The notes beneath the pieces are model-generated. The model was given only the letters and a program-made list of their open reading frames with translations, ran no database searches and was not told the origin of the DNA. 64,000 nucleotides of DNA, from positions 2,976,001 to 3,040,000 of the forward strand of contig NZ_CP158375.1 of the NCBI RefSeq assembly GCF_041021955.1, read 5' to 3'. The stretch is from Caulobacter sp. 73W (GTDB lineage: Bacteria > Pseudomonadota > Alphaproteobacteria > Caulobacterales > Caulobacteraceae). Position 1 is the first letter of the stretch. Every line of letters begins with the position of its first letter. Made by a program: the position numbers and the translations under genes. Of the stretch, positions 56,248 to 64,000 are shown in pieces.

Positions 56248-56282
56248 CGGCGGGCGAGGGGTGGCCCTTCGCCCGCCGTTTT
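56248..56282 (+). promoter_or_regulatory. Terminator-like hairpin in carA leader (candidate attenuator)
   Basis: CGGCGGGCGA (56248-56257) pairs perfectly with TCGCCCGCCG (56269-56278), and TTTT follows at once, 30 bases before the carA ATG. No plus-strand gene lies just upstream, so it is not the end of another gene. It could be an attenuator responding to pyrimidines or arginine. Confidence 0.55.
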
Positions 56283-56311
56283 GCGACCATGACCCCACAG
56301 GAGAATGTCCC

Positions 56312-57481
56312 ATGTCGATCGATCTGCTGCCTGGGGTGACGGGGGTTCTGGTTCTGGCGGACGGCACGGTCCTGCAAGGGATCGGCGTCGGCGCGGCTGG
56401 CGAGGCCCTCGGCGAGGTGTGCTTCAACACCGCCATGTCGGGCTATCAGGAGATCCTGACCGACCCGTCCTACATGTCGCAGATCGTCGCCTTCACCTTC
56501 CCGCACGTGGGCAATGTCGGCACGAACAGCGAAGACATCGAGCAGATCGGCGGCTCGTCGGACACCTCGGCCCGCGGCGCGATCTTCCGCGACGCCCCGA
56601 CCGATCCGGCCAACTGGCGCTCCAATTCGACCCTGGCGGCCTGGATGGAGCGCCGCGGCGTCGTCGGCCTGGCCGGCGTCGACACCCGCGCCCTGACCCG
56701 CCTGATCCGCGAGAAGGGCATGCCGCACGGCGTCATCGCCCACAGCCCGACGGGCGAGTTCGACATTCCGGCCCTGCAGAAGAAGGCCGCCGAATGGACC
56801 GGCCTGGTGGGCCTGGACCTGGCCAAGGACGCCTCCACCCGCCAGTCGTTCGAGTGGACCGAGACCGAGTGGTCGTGGCCGGAAGGCTACGGCAAGGTCG
56901 AGGCGCCGAAGTACGAGGTGGTGGTCATGGACTTCGGCGTGAAGCGCAACATCCTGCGCTCGCTCGCCCAGGTCGGCGCCCGCGTGACGGTGGTTCCCGC
57001 CGACACCTCGGCTGAGGACATCCTGGCCCGCAACCCGGACGGCGTGCTGCTGTCCAACGGTCCGGGCGATCCGGCGGCGACCGGCGCATACGCCGTGCCG
57101 CAGATCCAGAAGCTGCTCGAGAGCGGCAAGCCGGTGTTCGGCATCTGCCTTGGCCACCAGATGCTGGCCCTGGCGCTGGGCGCCAAGACGGTGAAGATGG
57201 AGCAGGGCCACCACGGGGCCAACCACCCGGTGAAGGACCTGACGACCGGCAAGGTCGAGATCGTGTCGATGAACCACGGCTTCACCGTGGAGCGCGAAAC
57301 CCTGCCGGCGCCGGTCAAGGAAACCCACGTCTCGCTGTTCGACGGCACCAACGCCGGCCTGGAGCTGTCGGGCAAGCCGGTGTTCTCGGTTCAGCACCAT
57401 CCAGAAGCCAGCCCGGGACCGACGGACAGCCTCTACCTGTTCGAGCGGTTCGCCGGGCATATGGACAAGGCGAAGGCGTAA
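56312..57481 (+). CDS. carA: Carbamoyl-phosphate synthase small subunit
   Basis: 389 residues: N-terminal CPSase_sm_chain with [18 protein letters not shown], and class I glutamine amidotransferase with [26 protein letters not shown] (nucleophile Cys about 271) and [10 protein letters not shown]. It supplies ammonia to CarB. AGGAG lies before the ATG. It is 6 kb from carB and on the other strand; a longer frame upstream is rejected. Confidence 0.98.
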   Translation: MSIDLLPGVTGVLVLADGTVLQGIGVGAAGEALGEVCFNTAMSGYQEILTDPSYMSQIVAFTFPHVGNVGTNSEDIEQIGGSSDTSARGAIFRDAPTDPANWRSNSTLAAWMERRGVVGLAGVDTRALTRLIREKGMPHGVIAHSPTGEFDIPALQKKAAEWTGLVGLDLAKDASTRQSFEWTETEWSWPEGYGKVEAPKYEVVVMDFGVKRNILRSLAQVGARVTVVPADTSAEDILARNPDGVLLSNGPGDPAATGAYAVPQIQKLLESGKPVFGICLGHQMLALALGAKTVKMEQGHHGANHPVKDLTTGKVEIVSMNHGFTVERETLPAPVKETHVSLFDGTNAGLELSGKPVFSVQHHPEASPGPTDSLYLFERFAGHMDKAKA

Positions 57482-57489
57482 AGGCTTCC

Positions 57490-57562
57490 ACTCATCCCCG
57501 CGAAGGCGGGGATCCAAGCTGAAACAGCCGGATAGGCTCCCGCCTGCGCGGGAGTGAGCGGC
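57490..57562. repeat. Dispersed palindrome, family B, between carA and dnaG
   Basis: ACTCATCCCCGCGAAGGCGG-type left hairpin, then AGCTGAAACAGCC and a second hairpin CTCCCGCCTGCGCGGGAG. The outer arms also pair (CTCAT with GTGAG). Same arrangement as 63463-63535. Confidence 0.75.
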
Positions 57563-57613
57563 ATTGGGGGCGTAGCTATTCGCTATGCCGCTGAGTTCAC
57601 ATAAAGAGAACTC

Positions 57614-59512
57614 ATGCGCTTCGACGACCGCTTCCTCGAGGAGATAAAGTCGCGCGTCCGGTTGTCGGACGTGATCGGCAAGTCCGTGAAGCTGAAGCGG
57701 CAGGGGCGGGAATTCGTCGGCCTGTCGCCCTTCTCCAAGGAGAAGAGCCCGTCGTTCTTCGTGAACGACGACAAGGGCTTCTTCCATGACTTCAGCTCGG
57801 GCAAGCACGGCGACCTGATCGCCTTTTTCCAGGAAACCGAGCGCCTGACCTTCGTGGAGGCGGTCGAGCGCCTGGCCGCCGAGGCGGGCGTGCCCATGCC
57901 GGAGCCGGACGCCCAGTCCGCCCAGCAGGAGGAGAAGCGCAAGGGCCTGTCCGACTGGATGGACCATGCGGCCAAGTGGTTCGAGGCCGAGCTGCGCCGC
58001 CCGGTCGGCGCGGCGGCGCGGGCCTATCTGGAAAAGCGGGCCCTGCCCGAAAGCGAATGGAAGCGCTTTGGCCTGGGGTTCGCGCCGTCGGGCCGCACGG
58101 CGCTGAAGGACTATCTGATCGCCAAGGGCGCCCGGCCGGCCGATCTGGTGGACGCCGGCCTGCTGATCGCGCCGGAAGACGGCGGCGCGCCCTATGACCG
58201 CTTCCGCGACCGGATCATCTTTCCCATCGCCGACGCGCGCGGAAAGATCGTCAGCTTCGGCGGCCGGGCCATGGATCCGGAGGCGCGGGCCAAGTACCTG
58301 AACGGTCCAGAGACCAGCCTCTTCCACAAGGGGCGGCTGCTGTACGGACTGCCGGAGGCCCGGAAAATCCTGCACGCCGGCCAGGCGGGCGGGGGCGACG
58401 CCGCCCTGGTGGTGGTCGAGGGCTATATGGACGTGATCGCCTGCCAGCGGGCCGGGATCGCGGGGGTGGCGCCGCTGGGCACCGCCCTGACCGAGGAGCA
58501 GATGGAGGTGCTGTGGCGCCTGCATCCCGAACCCACCCTGTCTTTCGACGGCGACAAGGCCGGCCAGCGGGCCGCCAGCCGGGCCATCGACCGGGCCCTG
58601 CCGCTGCTCAAGCCGGGGCGAAGCTTCAAGTTCTCTGTGGTGGAGGGCGGCAAGGACCCTGACGACGTGCTGCGCGAGCAGGGGGCGGCGGCGCTGAAAA
58701 GCCAGCTGGCCCAGACCACGCCCTTCGTCGAGGCCCTGTTCACCCGCGAGAAGGACGCCGAGACCCTCGACACGCCGGAACGCAAGGCGGGGCTGAAGCA
58801 GCGCCTGCGCGCCGCCGCCCAGACCATCGCCGACAAGGATCTGGCCCAGGCCTATCGCGATGACCTGCTGGCGCGGCTGGACACGCTTCTTGGCCGGGAC
58901 GCGCCCCAGGCCCGGCCGGCCTGGCAGCCGCGCGCGCCGTACGAGGGCGGGCGCGGCGGCGGAGGCTGGAAAAAGGGCGCGCCGCCGCTGTTGCCGCCCA
59001 CGCCGCAAGGGCTCGCCGCCGCCGAGCGGCTGGCCAATGCGCTCGATCCGCTGGCCGCCGCCCTGGCCAAGGGAGCCATCGAGGACCCGCACCGGCTGGA
59101 CGATCACCTGGAGGATTTGCCGAGCAAGGGGTTCGGCGATCCGGCCCTGAAAGGTCTCGCAAACGAACTGACAAGCCTGCGTCTGGAAGCAGAAGCCCTT
59201 GACACCGAAGGACTCACACGCCATCTGCGCACACGTGGGTTTGCCGCGCTTTTGACTGACATCGACCGGGCCGCCGCCGCATCGGGCGCGCCCTTCCTGA
59301 AACAGGATGTCACGCTCGAGGCCGCCAGGTCCCAGTGGTCGCACGCTCTGTCGGTTCTGAACCGTCTGGCTGCGCTCGAGGACGCCGTCACCTCCGCCAA
59401 GGGTCGCCTTGGGGGACGTTCCGACATGGAGGCCTTTGAGCGCTTGAAGACGGAACGAGATAACCTCAAGCGCGCTGTCCGCTCGGGAAGCCTGTGGTCT
59501 GAAGCGATCTAG
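57614..59512 (+). CDS. dnaG: DNA primase; zinc ligands replaced
   Basis: 632 residues. The N-terminal ribbon (about 35-66) aligns with the primase zinc domain but the four ligands are lost: Ser 38, Ser 41, Asp 59 and Ser 62 stand where E. coli has Cys, His, Cys, Cys. The TOPRIM core is intact (VVVEGYMDVIACQRAGI, LSFDGDKAGQRAA), as is the C-terminal DnaB-binding region. It primes lagging-strand synthesis. First gene of dnaG-rpoD, the remnant of the macromolecular synthesis operon (rpsU is absent). Confidence 0.95.
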   Translation: MRFDDRFLEEIKSRVRLSDVIGKSVKLKRQGREFVGLSPFSKEKSPSFFVNDDKGFFHDFSSGKHGDLIAFFQETERLTFVEAVERLAAEAGVPMPEPDAQSAQQEEKRKGLSDWMDHAAKWFEAELRRPVGAAARAYLEKRALPESEWKRFGLGFAPSGRTALKDYLIAKGARPADLVDAGLLIAPEDGGAPYDRFRDRIIFPIADARGKIVSFGGRAMDPEARAKYLNGPETSLFHKGRLLYGLPEARKILHAGQAGGGDAALVVVEGYMDVIACQRAGIAGVAPLGTALTEEQMEVLWRLHPEPTLSFDGDKAGQRAASRAIDRALPLLKPGRSFKFSVVEGGKDPDDVLREQGAAALKSQLAQTTPFVEALFTREKDAETLDTPERKAGLKQRLRAAAQTIADKDLAQAYRDDLLARLDTLLGRDAPQARPAWQPRAPYEGGRGGGGWKKGAPPLLPPTPQGLAAAERLANALDPLAAALAKGAIEDPHRLDDHLEDLPSKGFGDPALKGLANELTSLRLEAEALDTEGLTRHLRTRGFAALLTDIDRAAAASGAPFLKQDVTLEAARSQWSHALSVLNRLAALEDAVTSAKGRLGGRSDMEAFERLKTERDNLKRAVRSGSLWSEAI

Positions 59513-59598
59513 CCCGGAACGACGCGACCTAACGCCTCACAGAGATTTTTTCGGCGCCGCAATTGCACATATGCGCGGCGACGGATTCGGAGACCTAG

Positions 59599-61548
<1,950 letters not shown>

Positions 61549-61558
61549 GCGAGATCGG

Positions 61559-61590
61559 AAGGGCGGTTCGAAAGAGCCGCCCTTTTTCCT
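61559..61590 (+). terminator. Intrinsic terminator of rpoD
   Basis: AAGGGCGGTTC and GAGCCGCCCTT pair (one G-T) around a GAAA loop and are followed by TTTTTCC, ten bases after the rpoD stop. Confidence 0.92.
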
Positions 61591-61698
61591 TGGGCCGACG
61601 CCCACTCGGCCCCGCGAGCGCGGCGGTCGCGCCGGCCGCTATTGCTTCGCCAAACGCTGATCGGCAATGTTCGGCCAACTCGCCGCTTCGGAGCGCTT

Positions 61699-62481
61699 AT
61701 GCGATCGACCAAATGCTCGTCCTTGCTGGCCGTCGTGGCCGGCCTCCTCGTCATGGCCGCGGCGAGCCCATCCCTCGCCGAGCCGGTCGCGATCACCGCG
61801 GGCGGACCCATGGCGAGATTGGCGACCCTCAAGGAGGGCACGCGGCTTTATCTGAGAAGCCTGGAAAAGGACGGCGTGGCGCGTCCGATGGACATGTGGC
61901 GCCGGACGGTGAAGTTCGAGACCGTCGACGGCCAAAAGCGCCTGCACGTCACCCAGCTCTGGACCGCCGCGGCGCCGAGCAAGAACCAGCTCGAGCTGAA
62001 CTCGTGGTTCGATGCGGACAGCTTCGCGCCCCTCACGCACGAGCGCCATTGGCTTCGCGACGGCCAGACCACCCATGAGGGGTTCCAGTTCGCGCCCGAC
62101 GCCGTGACGGGCTTGGCGCGGATGTCCGACAACGCGCGCAAGGACTTCAAGGCGCCTTTGGAGGAGCCAGCCTTCAACTTCGAGACCGACCTTGAGATGA
62201 TGGAGGTTCTCGACCTCAAGAAGGGCTGGTCTGGGCGGATGGTGTTCTATCATCCCGGCGGCGGCCCGGCGAAACCCTACATCGTCTCGGTGGCGGGCGA
62301 GGTCTCGGCCCCGGCCCCAGGCCGCCGCGCCGCCGCATGCTGGCTTGTCCTGCTCGACGCCCAGGCCGAGGACGCCTTTCCCGCCAGCCGCTTCTTTGTC
62401 GACAAGATCACGCGCCAGGTCCTGCGGGTCGAGCAACCGCAAGCCGACGGCTCGCTCATCGTCAAAACCAGGCTGAACTGA
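61699..62481 (+). CDS. Secreted protein of unknown function
   Basis: 260 residues: signal peptide (MRSTKCSSLLAVVAGLLVMA to PSLA) and a mature part of beta-strand character, with RRTVKFETVDGQKRLHVTQLW, FAPLTHERHWL and FFVDKITRQVLRVEQP. The last block resembles sugar-binding or DUF3108-like lipoprotein-sorting folds in general form only; I do not recognise a family. The frame is open 19 codons further upstream, but the signal peptide starts here. Confidence 0.72.
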   Translation: MRSTKCSSLLAVVAGLLVMAAASPSLAEPVAITAGGPMARLATLKEGTRLYLRSLEKDGVARPMDMWRRTVKFETVDGQKRLHVTQLWTAAAPSKNQLELNSWFDADSFAPLTHERHWLRDGQTTHEGFQFAPDAVTGLARMSDNARKDFKAPLEEPAFNFETDLEMMEVLDLKKGWSGRMVFYHPGGGPAKPYIVSVAGEVSAPAPGRRAAACWLVLLDAQAEDAFPASRFFVDKITRQVLRVEQPQADGSLIVKTRLN

Positions 62482-62512
62482 GCTCAGCCGGGCGGGCGGC
62501 CTACGCCAGCCG

Positions 62513-63178
62513 CTACCGCCTCACCACCCCATCCCCGTCATGCGGCGCGTGGCGGTCCACGTCGTCCTCATCCAGCCCACCCCGCCCGGCGTCGTGGGCG
62601 GCGAAGGTTCGGGGCGGGGAGAGGTCAGCGGGGTCCTTGGTCTCGAACGTGCCGACCAGTTCGCCGCTGGCGATGGTGTTGGCCTTCAGGGCGTTGAGCA
62701 GGTCGGGCAGGGCGGTGTTGGGGCCCATGCCCAGGGGCTTGGCCAGGGCGAAGAGCTGAAAGTGGTAGCGGTGGAGGCCGTGGCCGGCGGGCGGCCGGGG
62801 GCCGAACCAGGCGTTGTGGCCGTGCCCGTTCTTGCCCTGGATCGGGCCAACGGGGCTTTGCGGATAGGGGCCTTCCATCACCCCGCGGTGCAGCTCGGTC
62901 ACGGTGCCGGGAATGTCCCAGATCATCCAGTGGACGAAGGGATCGTCGCCGGGGGCGTCGGGGTCCTCGACGATCAGGGCGAAGCTGCGCGCCTCCAGCA
63001 CCCGGTTCCAGGCCAGGGGCGGGGAGAGGTTGTCCTGATCGGCGCTGTAGATCGGGTCGATGCGGCCGTCGGCGCCGATGGCGGGAGAGGTCAGAACGAC
63101 GGCGCCGGCCATCTGGGCCTGCACGGCCTGGATGGCGAGGGGCGCGCGGGCGTGTTTGGGGGGCTGGGACTGGGCCAT
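62513..63178 (-). CDS. YbhB/YbcL-type PEBP family protein
   Basis: 221 residues: SPPLAWNRVLEARSFALIVEDPDAPG, HWMIWDIPG and HNAWFGPRPPAGHGLHRYHFQLFAL, the ligand-site motifs of bacterial phosphatidylethanolamine-binding (Raf kinase inhibitor-like) proteins. The C-terminal tail is unusually charged (GGLDEDDVDRHAPHDGDG). Ligand unknown; no signal peptide seen. Confidence 0.93.
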   Translation of the reverse strand: MAQSQPPKHARAPLAIQAVQAQMAGAVVLTSPAIGADGRIDPIYSADQDNLSPPLAWNRVLEARSFALIVEDPDAPGDDPFVHWMIWDIPGTVTELHRGVMEGPYPQSPVGPIQGKNGHGHNAWFGPRPPAGHGLHRYHFQLFALAKPLGMGPNTALPDLLNALKANTIASGELVGTFETKDPADLSPPRTFAAHDAGRGGLDEDDVDRHAPHDGDGVVRR

Positions 63179-63299
63179 GGCGGACGGAGCTCCTTTGGCG
63201 GCGGCGTGACCCGTGGGAAACCCGTGGCGAGGCTGTCTTGCTCCAAGCTTGACCATGCGGCGAGATATCCCACCACAGAAAAACAATTGGAGGTTGTTT

Positions 63300-63418
63300 T
63301 TCTTGCCGCCTTCCCTCAATGTGTACGAGTCGGAGACTTGTTGAGCTCTTGCAGCAGTTGATCCCCCTACAGCTGCGTGACACCGACGAGGGCGGCGCCG
63401 AAAGGCGTCGCCCTTTTT
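63300..63418 (+). ncRNA. Candidate small RNA with C-rich hairpin loop
   Basis: No good ORF. A hairpin GCAGC (63351-63355) / GCTGC (63372-63376), extended by GT/AC after one mismatch, exposes TGATCCCCCT, and an intrinsic terminator follows at 63390-63418 with no coding gene before it. A run resembling -35/-10 (TTGACC near 63251 and TATCCC about 11 bases later) lies upstream, so the 5' end is uncertain. The CCCCC loop could pair with Shine-Dalgarno sequences, as in known C-rich regulatory RNAs. Confidence 0.45.
63390..63418 (+). terminator. Intrinsic terminator of the candidate small RNA
   Basis: GGGCGGCGCC (63390-63399), loop GAAA, GGCGTCGCCC (63404-63413) with one G-T pair, then TTTTT. Confidence 0.85.
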
Positions 63419-63462
63419 GTTGGGTCGAAGGTGGGATCAATTGGGGGCACCGCACCCACCGC

Positions 63463-63535
63463 CGCTCATCCCCGCGACGGCGGGGATCCATACGGCATCT
63501 CAGCTTGGGTCCCCGCCTTGGCGGGGATGAGCGGG
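63463..63535. repeat. Dispersed palindrome, family B, in the 63.5-kb spacer
   Basis: CGCTCATCCCCGCGACGGCG at one end and CGCCTTGGCGGGGATGAGCG at the other: the outer arms pair, and each half is itself a hairpin. Same family as 32041-32068 and 57490-57562. Confidence 0.78.
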
Positions 63536-63547
63536 ATTGAGACGCCC

Positions 63548-63604
63548 TTAGGCGGCGAGAGCCTCGCCGTCTCCTCTAGTCTTTAGGCGGCGAGGGCCTC
63601 GCCG
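63548..63604. repeat. Tandem duplication of a gene's 3' end, 35-base period
   Basis: TTAGGCGGCGAGAGCCTCGCCG (63548-63569) recurs, one base different, at 63583-63604 as the stop codon and last codons of the small gene at 63583-63798. The second copy is itself a palindrome (GGCGGCGAG/CTCGCCGCC) that could form a hairpin. The intervening 13 bases are unrelated. Confidence 0.7.
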
Positions 63605-63798
63605 CCGTGACTGCAATAGTAGGTCTTCAGCCATTCGACCGCGTCGGCCGACGGGGTGGCGATCTGGGCGCTGTCGTGGCGGATCAGCAGTTCGGCGCCG
63701 GGCTTGAGGGGCGCGGGGAGGCTGTCAAAAGCTTCGCGGGCCGCCGTCGTGTTGTTCAGTTCGAGCACGAAGGCGTCGAGGAGTTGACGCTGTCGCAT
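63583..63798 (-). CDS. Small hypothetical protein
   Basis: 71 residues starting MRQRQLLDAFVLELNNTTAA; it carries AREAFDSLPAPLKPGAELLIRHD and VEWLKTYYCSHGGEALAA. No signal peptide or membrane helix. A TTG ten codons upstream is an alternative start. No known family, but composition and codon use look genuine. It is upstream of no other gene on this strand. Confidence 0.6.
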   Translation of the reverse strand: MRQRQLLDAFVLELNNTTAAREAFDSLPAPLKPGAELLIRHDSAQIATPSADAVEWLKTYYCSHGGEALAA

Positions 63799-63929
63799 GG
63801 GAGTCTGGCCTTGCTGTTGCACTTGCAAGCGACCTTACGACAACTTGATGAACGCGAGATGAGCGACTAGGCGCCGCAGGTCCGCGTGTGGATACTGAGA
63901 CGACCGCTCCGCGTAATGTGAGGATCGTG

Positions 63930-64000
63930 ATGCGTCCGCTGAACCTGCTCTATGTCGATGACGACCCCGACATGCACGACCTCGCGGACGCCGCCCTGTC
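63930..64000 (+). CDS. Response regulator receiver (partial)
   Basis: The first 23 residues are visible before the right edge: MRPLNLLYVDDDPDMHDLADAAL, with the acidic triad DDD of a receiver domain after a hydrophobic first strand. AGGA precedes the ATG; a GTG directly before it is also in frame. The output domain, if any, lies outside the window. Confidence 0.8.
   Translation, partial: MRPLNLLYVDDDPDMHDLADAAL

Noticed and set aside
56135..59344. 1069-codon minus-strand frame antisense to carA and dnaG
   Set aside because: Same effect; it has no recognisable domain and covers the two conserved genes.

Overview
The window is a high-GC, gene-dense chromosomal segment of an alphaproteobacterium, most likely a member of the Caulobacteraceae (Caulobacter/Phenylobacterium/Brevundimonas group). 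Pointers are CobT-type cobaltochelatase, UrcA- and DUF3617-type secreted proteins, a Pse flagellin-sugar locus, general-stress promoters of the GGAAC-N16/17-GTT type, Caulobacter-like dispersed GC-rich palindromes, and a dnaG-rpoD pair. This is inference from gene content; no rRNA or tRNA lies in the window. I see no prophage, transposase or CRISPR array: this is core chromosome with small accessory patches.

Layout. 1-7 kb: rRNA-modifying enzymes (RsuA-like, RsmC), OsmC, L28, UrcA, an esterase-like lipoprotein and CobT. 7-12 kb: stress-type DUF1328 and envelope enzymes (DUF3089 hydrolase, HExxH protein, VanY-type peptidase, L,D-transpeptidase). 12-20 kb: a divergent FixJ-type regulator/PAS kinase pair, two tiny paralogous membrane proteins, uvrB, a MarR-SDR pair with matching operators, and a PadR-HAAS pair. 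20-28 kb: a SleB-type hydrolase, DUF1003, DUF1697, TMEM175-like channel, a GlxA regulator divergent from an isonitrile hydratase-like gene, YgiD-like dioxygenase, two hydrophilic stress-type proteins and an acyltransferase. 28-32 kb: nadA-nadB-nadC with two operator-like palindromes before nadA. 32-37 kb: a hybrid kinase, Dps, a second SleB-type lipoprotein with an apparent CTG start, and trxB. 37-44 kb: the pseudaminic acid locus (PseI, WbqC, an FAD enzyme, a methyltransferase, PseG, a PseF-like enzyme) running on from greA and an ELM1-family gene. 44-56 kb: GST, GT1 glycosyltransferase, carB, a gene broken by one in-frame stop, the arsenic operon arsR-acr3-arsC, an N-acyl-D-amino-acid deacylase-like enzyme, DUF1272 and a HAD phosphatase. 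56-62 kb: carA (opposite strand from carB), dnaG, rpoD. 62-64 kb: a secreted protein, a PEBP protein, a candidate small RNA, a small protein and the start of a response regulator.

The most interesting signals are three EcfG-like promoters each placed before a small stress-type gene; a candidate small RNA at about 63.3 kb whose hairpin loop displays CCCCC; a tandem pair of about 40-50-residue membrane proteins sharing a GCASR/ACASR core; an uncharacterised FAD enzyme, methyltransferase and WbqC set embedded in the Pse locus; a SleB lipoprotein that only has a signal peptide if it starts at CTG; a DnaG lacking all four zinc ligands; and three convergent gene pairs within 5.6 kb that share one CTAG as both stop codons.
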